Shown piece by piece: positions 1 through 7,500 of a DNA stretch of 64,000 bases. The position numbers were made by a program, and so were the translations under genes. Source of the stretch: an uncultured Pseudomonadota bacterium. GTDB taxonomy: Bacteria > Pseudomonadota > Gammaproteobacteria > Burkholderiales > JALYOK01. The notes below the pieces were generated by a model, which saw nothing but the letters and a program-made list of their open reading frames with translations, was not told the origin of the DNA and did no database searches. The stretch is from the NCBI GenBank assembly GCA_902826775.1, contig CADEHE010000015.1, forward strand, positions 1 to 64,000, written 5' to 3'. How positions within the stretch are numbered: the first letter of the stretch is position 1; every line of letters starts with the position of its first letter.

Positions 1-388
1 TTCGTCAGAAAAACTCTACTTGAAATCGGCTCAACTTTCCGAGGAGGCTTCAATTGAGCTTGGAATATTGCGGAGGTAAGGTCATAAGAGTGACAGCCGA
101 AGCCCGTGGACAAACGCTTTCGCGCCTTAGCCGAGCAACGGCTACGGCGGGTCACTGAACCGCCAGGTGATCCATCGCGTTCTTATGGGGCGCACAATCG
201 GACGGTAGTACCTACGCCGTTTCCCGGAACGCGATGCACCTACCACGATTGATCAAATGTTGTTTCGCAAGCCCGCTTGAATGCATTTCAGCTCTAGAGG
301 CGGTAAACGCCACATCGGGCGCACCATAGCTCCGCGCACCATTCGCGTCCACCCGCGAATCGCCGGATTCCCTACTTGCTCTAGACCG
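1..388. other. No supported gene
   Basis: I see no convincing coding region, RNA or repeat in this stretch. The open frames that cross it have no ribosome binding site and no recognisable protein character. It may be the downstream flank of the lipoprotein gene to its right or decayed accessory DNA. Confidence 0.4.
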
Positions 389-730
389 CTATTGGGTACG
401 CCCAGGAGTACCCGCGGTCGGCCCCGGATCGCTTGGCGCACCAGGAGGCTCGCGAGATGCAGCGTCTGTGGCAGCACCCGCCGCCCCAGCAGCAGCGTCC
501 GCAGCATCGACGGCGCCAGCAGCAGCGTCCCTTGCAGCATCGACGGCGCCAGCAGCAGTGTCTCTAACATAAGGGGGGGAAGCCGCTGGGCTATTCTCGG
601 CCGGAGCCTTGCTTAAAGGGGGCTTTGTTGATTGGGTTTCCGGCGCGTCGTGCTTGGAACACGATGCCGCGAAAAGCAAAGCAGCGGCCATCAGCGAATG
701 GCGGAAGACAGTTCGGCACCAGTGTGGCAT
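389..730 (-). CDS. Small Ala-rich lipoprotein with 11-residue repeats
   Basis: A 113-residue protein with a signal sequence and lipobox (LLFAASC, Cys24), so it should be lipidated and anchored in the envelope. The start is supported by an AAGGAG Shine-Dalgarno sequence nine bases upstream of the ATG. After a Pro/Ser-rich linker, residues about 54-90 form an Ala-rich segment built on an 11-residue period (RDAAAGAVDAA type). The period shows in the DNA as a nearly identical 29-bp block at 501-529 and 534-562. Eleven-residue Ala/Asp/Lys periodicities usually mean a long amphipathic helix. Function is unknown. Its upstream side faces the insertion sequence, and I see no operon partner. Confidence 0.6.
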   Translation of the reverse strand: MPHWCRTVFRHSLMAAALLFAASCSKHDAPETQSTKPPLSKAPAENSPAASPPYVRDTAAGAVDAARDAAAGAVDAADAAAGAAGAATDAASREPPGAPSDPGPTAGTPGRTQ

Positions 731-1075
731 TGTTCTACTCCTTCAATTCACTTTACTGAGCATCCGCCTTCTGGCTAAGATGTACCCGAGAAGCGTGTGA
801 AGGCGAAGCATCGATACCTGTAATGGAGGCACGCGACAATATGCCGATTTTCGTGCGTCCCGTCAACGTTAGGCAGACGGCTTCCTCGGAATGGGTCTCG
901 CTATTGGCGTGACGTGTGTTACGTGTGCCTTTCGCACATAGGTACCATCGAGCCGAAACGGAGCGCACCGCCTCAGAGCGCAACTCCGAAGGGCAATGGA
1001 CTTGACCGAGCGGCGCAATCTACAAGCAATCTGCAGTTTGACGTTTGATCGTCACGTGCAGACTTCGATCGAAAG
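731..1075. other. Intergenic region, nothing recognised
   Basis: This holds the promoter side of the minus-strand lipoprotein gene and the left flank of the insertion sequence. No gene, tRNA or repeat is evident. Confidence 0.4.
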
Positions 1076-1087
1076 CAAAAGCATTAA
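1076..1087. repeat. Left copy of the IS target-site duplication
   Basis: CAAAAGCATTAA abuts the left IS terminus and is repeated exactly at the right terminus. Confidence 0.92.
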
Positions 1088-1189
1088 CTCAACTTTAGAC
1101 ACCGACAGCTCCGCCGCGCCACTCCGAGTGGGAGACGCGATGGGGACTAAACAGCGATGAAACGAGTGAGGCTACGGGGACAAGCGGTG

Positions 1190-2476
1190 CTACAAGCGCA
1201 AGCGCGGGTCGTTGCGCTGTTGCGGGAAGGCGAATTGTTGGGACTTGCGATCGAAACCATCGCGGAAGGCCAGTCCAGTAAATTCGATACGCAGCCATTG
1301 TGCTACCAAACCAGCGGTGAGCGGTTGTTTGAGCCGCCAGGGTGCGACGGCTTGCATCGGGAACGCATCGTGAACGGCGAGGCTCAACAACTGAGCGAGA
1401 CACCAGGCAGTAGAACGCATCTGCATCCACAATTCCAGCGTGGTGCGCGACTGCTGCCACAGGTTGCTGATGCCCCACCAGCGCTTCAGATTGTGAAACA
1501 AGGGTTCGATACCCCAGCGGCGGGCATACAGGCGCACGATGGTTTCGGCGCTCAGATTGGTCTTGGTGGCGAGCAACAGACGCGGTGTGCTCCAGGAGTT
1601 GTCTTTCTGGTCGAAGAACTGGCACAACACGGCGCGCACCGGCGTGGCATTGAGGAAGCGCGCCAGCGCCACGACCGAGCGCAGTCGCAGCAACTGCTCT
1701 TGGCCGTAGAGTGTCAAGCGCAGTTCGGTGAGTGGCAAAGCGTTGAGCGCTGCGGCGTTCAAACGCTGCCCGTAAATGCGGGGCCGACCCCGTCGTGGCG
1801 CAGCCGATTGCTCTGGCCTCAGGAACAACGCGGTATCGCGGCGCGCCTGCCCAATGACGCGCAGCTGGCGCTGCAGCAACGGCCAAACCAGGCGCGCGCG
1901 CATGAACCAGGCGTCGAAGAGCACCCGCAGCGGCTTGCCAGCCAGCGGGGCAAGAATGCGAACCAGCACCAAGGCGATCTGCAATTTGTTGCGATTGCCG
2001 GTGGCCGGCACCAAGCGCGAGAGAATCGGCAGCACCAGCCTGCTCGCGCCGTTGCCCAGCACACTCACGCCGAGGGTGATCCAGCACTGCGAGAGCAGGA
2101 ACTGCGGCCGGTTGCGCTTCTTGCTGTGATCGTGACGCACGGCACAACCGGGCGCCGAGCGCGAAGAGCGCGGCACCAGCGTATCGTCGATGACCAGGGT
2201 AATCACCTCGAAGGGCAACAGCGAGAGCACCAAGCGAAACAGCGCTTGGGCCAGTGGCACGGTGCGAATGCTGCCGCGTTCGAGCAGTTTGTAGTACGTG
2301 CTCCAGTGTTTGCGCCGCCAGATGGCGCCGATGCAGCGGGTGACCCAGTCTTCCGGAGAAACCAGACAGCCGCAGAGCAGCTCGATAAAGCTTGCGCGCG
2401 AGCGGATGGGAACGGCGGGCAGAAGAAAGGTGATCCATTCGGACAGACACAAGCGCACAAGATTGGGCAAGGACAT
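1190..2476 (-). CDS. IS4-family DDE transposase
   Basis: A 428-residue transposase that would cut and join the ends of the surrounding insertion sequence. The DDE catalytic residues can be placed: Asp97/Asp98 in VIDDTLVP, Asp188 in LFDAWF, and Glu324 inside the exact IS4 signature Y-x2-R-x3-E-x6-K (Tyr317, Arg320, Glu324, Lys331). The length is normal for the family and no frameshift is seen. The start is the first Met of the frame. A strong hairpin sits 36-82 bases upstream in the leader and may limit read-through transcription or translation from outside promoters. Most other long frames across this region are shadows of it. Confidence 0.9.
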   Translation of the reverse strand: MSLPNLVRLCLSEWITFLLPAVPIRSRASFIELLCGCLVSPEDWVTRCIGAIWRRKHWSTYYKLLERGSIRTVPLAQALFRLVLSLLPFEVITLVIDDTLVPRSSRSAPGCAVRHDHSKKRNRPQFLLSQCWITLGVSVLGNGASRLVLPILSRLVPATGNRNKLQIALVLVRILAPLAGKPLRVLFDAWFMRARLVWPLLQRQLRVIGQARRDTALFLRPEQSAAPRRGRPRIYGQRLNAAALNALPLTELRLTLYGQEQLLRLRSVVALARFLNATPVRAVLCQFFDQKDNSWSTPRLLLATKTNLSAETIVRLYARRWGIEPLFHNLKRWWGISNLWQQSRTTLELWMQMRSTAWCLAQLLSLAVHDAFPMQAVAPWRLKQPLTAGLVAQWLRIEFTGLAFRDGFDRKSQQFAFPQQRNDPRLRL

Positions 2477-2511
2477 GAGCGATCGCCCCGAGGTCGAAAA
2501 CGATCCTCATT

Positions 2512-2558
2512 GGCCGCCGCGCTGAAGGCGCGAAAAGCGCGCCTTCAGCGCGGCGGCC
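2512..2558 (-). promoter_or_regulatory. Perfect 21-bp hairpin in the transposase leader
   Basis: Bases 2512-2532 are exactly complementary to 2538-2558, with a 5-base loop. It lies between the IS end and the transposase start, so any transcript entering the element from the right would fold it. No U-tract follows, so it is not a standard terminator. In other insertion sequences (IS10, IS50, IS231) leader hairpins are known to guard the transposase from read-through expression, and a similar role is inferred here. Confidence 0.7.
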
Positions 2559-2666
2559 ACACGACTGCGATTTCACGTCAAGTGTTTTTGCCATTTCCTG
2601 AAAATATTCTTCGCAGAGACCCGTCCTGTGAACGCTCAGTTGTCCCTGCGAATGTCTAAAGTTGAG

Positions 2667-2678
2667 CAAAAGCATTAA
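2667..2678. repeat. Right copy of the IS target-site duplication
   Basis: CAAAAGCATTAA directly follows the right terminal inverted repeat and is identical over 12 bp to the left copy. Confidence 0.92.
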
Positions 2679-2720
2679 TTAACTAGCCAATACTAGCTTT
2701 CCGACAGAGAGCGATAGTCC

Positions 2721-4010
2721 ATGCGTTTGATTGCGTACCCTCGTTTGTTTGCTGCCTTTCGCAGTCTTGGGCACAAATTCTGGCTCACCTTCTTTCTGGC
2801 TTGCGGCCTGGCCATAGGCGCAGAGGTTCTGATTGAGAAGCTACTCCATTCGACCCACGATCCAGGATTTGCCGCCTCGATAGTCACGGCGACTGGGCTG
2901 TACCAGCGAATTGTGACTAAACCGCGACATCCCGTGATCAAGTACACGACGATCGTAGAAATCAATTCAGAGCTAGACATACCTACAATTAGCTCGTCGA
3001 ATGTATGTGCCCAGCGGGCGTTCTTGGCTCGTTTGCTTTGGCGCATTAGCGATGCCTCTCCTAGCATGATCGTCATCGATAAGTACTTTGGGCGGGACAG
3101 CTGCTCACTTGACGACGATGGGACTCGGGCACTAGTGCGCGCAGTCCAAGAGATCCGAAGGCGTCACCCTCTTGTAGTAGGAGTCAGAGTCAAAGAGTTG
3201 CGCTCAGGACAGCGAGGAGCGAGCTATATCGAGCCATCTCTTGACTTCGGCAAAACAGCACCACCGCCCCAAGAAGGCATCCTCAACATTGCGCGCGACA
3301 ACCGGAAACTACCTCTCCAGTGGAGGGTGTACTCGAGCGCGGAGGAAGCAACCTCAAGCGCTCCAATAACTAGAGATACGTTGGCATTGACGGTGGCTAA
3401 ACTGCACGACCCCAAATTGTTTCTGAAGTATCCTAAGCTTGAACAAATGCTGGCCCATGGTGCACAACCTTTTATTGGTTTTCTCCGCCCAGAGGCGTTT
3501 GGGCTGTCTCACATGTATGCGAGTGAAGTTCTCTGCGGCCAGCGCCTGGCGAAAGATGAGAAATGGCAGGACTGTGAGAAAACAAAGACTGATCCTGGGA
3601 TCCTGCGAAATCGCATTGTTCTAATTGGAGAGAATGACGGGGATAGAGATCAACACGTTAGTATCTTAGGTCGTATTGCGGGCCTTTACCTCCAAGGCAA
3701 CTATATCGAGGCTTTGCTTGACGATCGCTACTACGCCGCAGGCGGCGCCGTACTCGACTACGGCTTTGCTTTTCTGTTTCTTCTTTGCCTTGAACTGATC
3801 TTGATCGTGTGCCACGGACAAATTGTTCGCGCCATCATCATGATCGTCGGGCTACTAACGCTGACATGCCTCATCTTGTACCTGATTCTCATGTTCCTTC
3901 ATGTTTACATAGATCCCTTGCCGGTAAGTCTCACCGGTGTCGTCATCAAGATACTTCACTTAGCATCAGCCTATGCGCAGCGGGCAGTGCTACCGGGTCG
4001 AACCCATTAG
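2721..4010 (+). CDS. CHASE2-domain membrane protein without output domain
   Basis: A 429-residue protein with one N-terminal membrane helix (about residues 20-40), a large extracytoplasmic region that looks like a CHASE2 sensory domain, and at least two C-terminal membrane helices (about 345-400). The CHASE2 traits are a VIDKYF strand near residue 118 and the C-terminal block NRIVLIGENDGDRDQH followed by G-x-I-A-G and N-Y-I-E-A-L-L. In most proteins this domain feeds a kinase, cyclase or serine/threonine kinase. Here the chain stops after the membrane helices, so it has no visible output module. The IS element lies just upstream and may have removed or replaced its native promoter. Confidence 0.7.
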   Translation: MRLIAYPRLFAAFRSLGHKFWLTFFLACGLAIGAEVLIEKLLHSTHDPGFAASIVTATGLYQRIVTKPRHPVIKYTTIVEINSELDIPTISSSNVCAQRAFLARLLWRISDASPSMIVIDKYFGRDSCSLDDDGTRALVRAVQEIRRRHPLVVGVRVKELRSGQRGASYIEPSLDFGKTAPPPQEGILNIARDNRKLPLQWRVYSSAEEATSSAPITRDTLALTVAKLHDPKLFLKYPKLEQMLAHGAQPFIGFLRPEAFGLSHMYASEVLCGQRLAKDEKWQDCEKTKTDPGILRNRIVLIGENDGDRDQHVSILGRIAGLYLQGNYIEALLDDRYYAAGGAVLDYGFAFLFLLCLELILIVCHGQIVRAIIMIVGLLTLTCLILYLILMFLHVYIDPLPVSLTGVVIKILHLASAYAQRAVLPGRTH

Positions 4011-4245
4011 ACCAGCGATGTCGTTAAGAAAGCCCTTCCTCGGGCAGCAGCGATCGTTGCTATTACTGTAATGCTGTGATTCTTCGAAAGCAACATGTTG
4101 AAGAGAGACCCCTCTTCAGTAGTGTCCCAACCTTGAGTAACTCCTCCGATCTAAGTTGTTGGGGCCGAGTAAGAAACCGATAATTTGTTGGTTCTGGTCT
4201 TGGGCAGCGTCAGAAATTCTGTGTAGGCAGTTTGGGTTTAAGAAG
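4011..4245. other. Intergenic region, nothing recognised
   Basis: No supported gene. It lies between the CHASE2 gene and a decayed small membrane-protein gene on the other strand. Confidence 0.4.
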
Positions 4246-4494
4246 TTAGTTCAGAATAAATCTTTCCTCGAACCTCGAACTGTAACGCATATTCCTGCTC
4301 CGGGCCGAGTAGTCGGCCGCCGCCACCATGATCGTCAGCCCTGCCAAGACCGATCCGCTGACCGGCAAAAGCGAATAGCTGGAGATCAAGAACGCCAACG
4401 GCGAAGTGATCGGCGTACACAGCCTTGCGAGCGGCGTCCCAACTTGGCTAGGGCAGCTACTTGCCCCTAGCGGTTCAGGCAGCGAGCGGCTCAT
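4246..4494 (-). pseudogene. Decayed copy of the small membrane protein at 4725-4943
   Basis: The minus-strand translation contains a hydrophobic segment ending VLAGLTIMVAAADYSARSRN, which closely matches ILTGLTIMMATADRSARRGN in the gene at 4725-4943. The DNA is also recognisably related (4300-4340 against 4785-4830). Upstream of this conserved stretch there is no matching signal segment and no good ribosome binding site, so I read it as a degenerate duplicate. It could be a divergent functional paralog with an unrecognised start. Confidence 0.45.
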
Positions 4495-4724
4495 ACGCCG
4501 AGTGGAAGTTCGTGCATCGGCCGTAGTCGCGCGCGAACATAACGCACGTTAGGCTGCCCGGAAGCCGCCGTTGGTGAGCGTCAACTTGTGGCCGTTCCAG
4601 TTCGAATTGCCAGCTGAAATGAGCGTCAAGGTCCCCTGCAACCCGGCAGCAAACGCGTGGTCGCCATCGGCGAATTCCGTCTCGATACGTAGGCACCTCT
4701 TCCGCATTCTTCGCAATCGTCGCG

Positions 4725-4943
4725 CTATAGACCGGTTCCCCTGCCTCGGCTTCTCATGCGATAGAACGCCCGTATACGGTTCCCGCGCCGGGCCGAGCGG
4801 TCGGCTGTCGCCATCATAATCGTGAGGCCTGTCAATATTGCGCTCAGCAGGCGCAAAGCGAAGGCGATCAAGTAGGCTGCCCCAGCGAGCGTGCCCAGGA
4901 TCAGCGCGCCAAGCAGCGCTAACATTCGCCGAAGTAGTTTCAT
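4725..4943 (-). CDS. Small membrane protein, translationally coupled
   Basis: A 72-residue protein beginning MKLLRRMLALLGALILGT. Two hydrophobic stretches (residues about 6-30 and 32-46) are followed by a basic tail. The start ATG overlaps the TGA of the preceding gene (ATGA) and has a GGGAGAG Shine-Dalgarno sequence, so the two should be co-translated. Function is unknown. A related, apparently decayed copy lies downstream at 4246-4494, so this small family was duplicated locally. Confidence 0.5.
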   Translation of the reverse strand: MKLLRRMLALLGALILGTLAGAAYLIAFALRLLSAILTGLTIMMATADRSARRGNRIRAFYRMRSRGRGTGL

Positions 4944-5378
4944 CGTTTCTCTCCCGCGTGGTTGGACCGTTGTCTCGCTTTGGTGAAGCGCGCCGCGCCT
5001 TCCTGAGACTCGTAGGTAACACGCCACTTCAACTTCTCGATCAGCACTTGCGCAAGGTCTTCTATCGTTTCGCCAGCTTGCAGCTTGCGCGCTACGCGGA
5101 TGGCCTCTGCTTCCTCATGTACTGATCGATAGCGCCAAATGCCGCCCTGCAGAAACACGAAGCGATAGCCGTTCTCATCTTTCGTGTTGCCGACCTTGTA
5201 CAAACCGGGTTGCACGATCGCGAACTCGAAGTCGCCGAACTTGCCGGTGTGTGATCGGCGCGTGGCTGCACCGTGGACAAACTCGTAGAGCGGGCCGGAC
5301 GGCCGGCGTGATGCCGAGCACGTGCCAGACAAACGGCTTCTTGTATCCCGAGAACTGATGGAACTGCCAATTCAACAT
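4940..5378 (-). pseudogene. Hypothetical gene split by a +1 frameshift
   Basis: The ATG at 5378 has an upstream AGGTG and starts a plausible frame (MLNWQFHQFSGYKKPFVWHV). Near 5300-5290, in a GC-rich CCGGCCGTCCGGCCC tract, a neighbouring frame takes over and runs as a coherent protein (YEFVHG..., GKFGDFEFAIVQPGLYKVGN) to a TGA coupled by ATGA overlap to the next gene. The second frame alone could start only at TTG 5332 and has no ribosome binding site there. I infer either a real frameshift mutation or a programmed +1 shift. No family is recognised. Confidence 0.4.
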
Positions 5379-5645
5379 TGCTGCACCTGTTGCGACATAC
5401 GGAAAGCAAGTACGGTCACTCGAAGTTCACTCTCGTGCGCAGCGGCATATCGATGCGCCCGTTGATCGATTCGCATTCGATACCACGATTGCGCGGGCGG
5501 CGCAATACTAACTACGAGGCCGAGTTAGCTTGGAGCTTACCCGGGGTGCGGGGCTAGACTCATTGCTCGTGCAACCAGCGCATGCCAGGCGGGTGTCGTT
5601 CCGACTCTCGGGATGGGGCAGCCTGGCATGCGAGGAGGGCTATCG
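5379..5645. other. Divergent intergenic region
   Basis: This separates the minus-strand hypothetical genes from the plus-strand VirB9-like gene and should hold both promoters. No specific motif stood out. Confidence 0.35.
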
Positions 5646-6533
5646 ATGCGAGCGGTCGGAGGGTTGGTCGTCTTAATGATATTGGTCGGATGCGGTGGCT
5701 GGCGTATGCAAACGCAGGCGTCGGCGCCAAAGCCGGTACCGTTAAAGTACCGGTTCGACTACACGGTGAGCAACGCGGCGCCGATCTCATTGCTGCGGGT
5801 ATTCGACGATGGCGGCAGCACTTACTTTCAGTTTCGAGGTAACCCGCCTGAGGCGCTGGTTATCAGCGCGGAAACGGCCAGCGGCGAATCGGTCATCCCG
5901 CATGAGAGCATGGGCAGCTACGCGGTGATTCGCGGCGTGTATCGGCAGAGCAGTATTGCCTCGGCCAACCAACCGGTGGCCGCACGCAAGCTTGGGGAGA
6001 TCGCGCCGATGGCGAACATCGGGCCGGTGGTGCTGCCAAAGCCGATCCCGCAGGCTGCGGTACCGGTTAAATCCGAGCCCGTGCCGGTGCTCAGGCAAGA
6101 ATCCGCCGCCAGCGCGACAGTGCTGCATACGATTCGGTTCGCTCGTAACTCGTCGCGGTTGGGTCCGCGCGGCAAGAGCGATCTGGCAGCCGTATTGAGC
6201 GACGCAAACCGTGCCTCAGAGATCGAAATCCGCGTACGCCCCTTTTATCTAAACGAACGGGCGAGCATCCGCCTGGCAGAAGCGCGGGCAGCAACAATCC
6301 GTGAAGCACTCTCGGCGGCGGGCGTGGACGGATCAAGCATTCGCATCGACACTCAAAGCGCCGCCCAGCCGCTGGTCGCGGAAGTCCTCCTGCGCGGCGC
6401 CGAGCAACGCAGCGCAGATCAACCGTCTACGGCAACCATCGTCAGCACCGGCCCACTCCTCCAGGCCGCCGAGCATCGCCCCAGTCGGGCTGCGATGGTT
6501 GCCACCCATCTTGTGCAAGGAGCGTCCAAATGA
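5646..6533 (+). CDS. VirB9-like / OmpA-like fusion lipoprotein
   Basis: A 295-residue lipoprotein (lipobox LVGCGG, Cys about 16). The start at 5646 is chosen for its GGAGGG Shine-Dalgarno sequence. Residues about 33-110 resemble the N-terminal half of VirB9/TrbG conjugation proteins (FDYTVSN, LLRVFDDGGSTYFQF, YAVIRGVYRQ). A Pro/Val-rich linker follows, then an OmpA-like peptidoglycan-binding region (HTIRFARNSSRLGPRGKSDL, RLAEARAATIREALSAAGV). Such a protein would tie a type IV secretion outer-membrane ring to the cell wall. It overlaps the next gene by ATGA. With the integrase downstream it suggests a remnant of an integrative conjugative element; no other transfer genes are in the window. 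Confidence 0.6.
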   Translation: MRAVGGLVVLMILVGCGGWRMQTQASAPKPVPLKYRFDYTVSNAAPISLLRVFDDGGSTYFQFRGNPPEALVISAETASGESVIPHESMGSYAVIRGVYRQSSIASANQPVAARKLGEIAPMANIGPVVLPKPIPQAAVPVKSEPVPVLRQESAASATVLHTIRFARNSSRLGPRGKSDLAAVLSDANRASEIEIRVRPFYLNERASIRLAEARAATIREALSAAGVDGSSIRIDTQSAAQPLVAEVLLRGAEQRSADQPSTATIVSTGPLLQAAEHRPSRAAMVATHLVQGASK

Positions 6534-7123
6534 AGATCAAAGTTACCCATGCTGCCGCAGCTCTCACGGCCATCTGTATTGCCCCAGCCCATGCCGATCA
6601 GTGGGGCTGCGAAGTGCTGCTTTGTCTATCAAACCCTGCGGGGCCGACGGCGGTGGCTGAATGTAAGCCGCCGATTCACAGGCTTTGGCGTCATCTCGCT
6701 CGCGGTCATTCGTTTCCGTCCTGCGAGATGGCGCGAGGCCCGAACGGCGCTTCCTACGCCAAGCGGGGATTCAGCTACTACGATTCGTGCCCGGCGGGAA
6801 CGCAGCCGCTCGCCAGCGGGGAGCAAGCGGCGCGGGCGGGATCGGTGCGAACCGTCGGTGCGCGGTCGATCTATGGCACCAGTGGTGCCACTTACGTTGG
6901 CATAGGAACCGGTGACGGCTACTTTCCAAATGATCGAAGTGGCGGGCTTCCGCCAAAAGTTTGCGTCGGAAACAAAGTCGGAACGACATCAGTTAACTAT
7001 GACGCGCGCTCGTCCTATCAAGTCTCGATCTACGATCGAATCGTCACGCTTGCGCCGCAACGATCACCGCGCTGCATTGACGTGTATATCAACGATGCGT
7101 TTTATCAGCGCGTGCGGTGGTAA
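6530..7123 (+). CDS. Exported Cys-containing protein of conjugative elements
   Basis: A 197-residue protein with a signal peptide (cleavage near AHA-DQ, residue 22). The mature N-terminus has a Trp-Gly-Cys/Leu-Cys pair and the phrase AECKPPIHRLWRHLARG, which I recall from hypothetical proteins of conjugative plasmids and integrative elements. Six or more cysteines suggest a disulfide-bonded periplasmic protein. It is translationally coupled to the VirB9-like gene by ATGA overlap. No enzymatic motif is visible. Confidence 0.5.
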   Translation: MKIKVTHAAAALTAICIAPAHADQWGCEVLLCLSNPAGPTAVAECKPPIHRLWRHLARGHSFPSCEMARGPNGASYAKRGFSYYDSCPAGTQPLASGEQAARAGSVRTVGARSIYGTSGATYVGIGTGDGYFPNDRSGGLPPKVCVGNKVGTTSVNYDARSSYQVSIYDRIVTLAPQRSPRCIDVYINDAFYQRVRW

Positions 7124-7226
7124 AGGTTCGTCGTTTAAACCGGTATCTTGCAGCACGCACTCCCCCTCCTTGCTGCGTCACACACCTAGCCACGAAGCGC
7201 GCAAGATCACTCCCATAGGCACACCG

Positions 7227-7490
7227 GTGACCGAACTCCTTTCAATTGAGTTTCTCCAAGCCCTGACCGGGCGGAAGACGCGCAAGAAGATGCAAGAGTG
7301 GTTGCGCGCGGAGGGCTTCGTGTTCCGTGTCGGTGCCGACGGTTATCCACGAGTCGATGTTGATCACTACCGCCAGCGCATGCACTCTTCGGAGAGCACG
7401 CATCCTCGGCCCAAACCGCGGCTGGACGCGCTACGCGAATATGTCAGCTCGCGGAGATCAAAGCCAGGCCACCCCCCAAACGATTCGTAG
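7227..7490 (+). CDS. DUF4224-domain protein next to integrase
   Basis: An 87-residue protein from a GTG start. The core (LLSIEFLQALTGRKTRKKMQ, WLRAEGFVFRVGADGYPRV) matches the DUF4224 pattern of small basic proteins encoded beside phage and element integrases. A role as DNA-binding accessory or excision factor is inferred from position only. The stop codon overlaps the AGGAG that serves the integrase 10 bases downstream. The start is uncertain because no strong Shine-Dalgarno sequence precedes it. Confidence 0.55.
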   Translation: MTELLSIEFLQALTGRKTRKKMQEWLRAEGFVFRVGADGYPRVDVDHYRQRMHSSESTHPRPKPRLDALREYVSSRRSKPGHPPNDS

Positions 7491-7500
7491 GAGCCTCACT

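Larger units (their letters stand above)
1088..2666 (-). mobile_element. IS4-family insertion sequence, complete
   Basis: A 1579-bp element bounded by terminal inverted repeats. The left end, CTCAACTTTAGACA (1088-1101), is matched exactly by the complement of 2653-2666, with further partial matches inward. It is flanked by a perfect 12-bp direct repeat, CAAAAGCATTAA, at 1076-1087 and 2667-2678, which is the target-site duplication. The IS4 family is known for duplications of this size, and the encoded transposase has the family's YREK signature. Intact ends, an intact reading frame and an undecayed duplication point to a recent and possibly active insertion. It lies 54 bp upstream of the CHASE2 gene start. 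Confidence 0.93.

Noticed and set aside
753..983. A 76-residue minus-strand frame
   Set aside because: No ribosome binding site, composition or similarity supports it.
1095..2675. Other long frames on both strands across the insertion sequence
   Set aside because: They span the IS ends or oppose the transposase frame, which alone carries the DDE and YREK residues.
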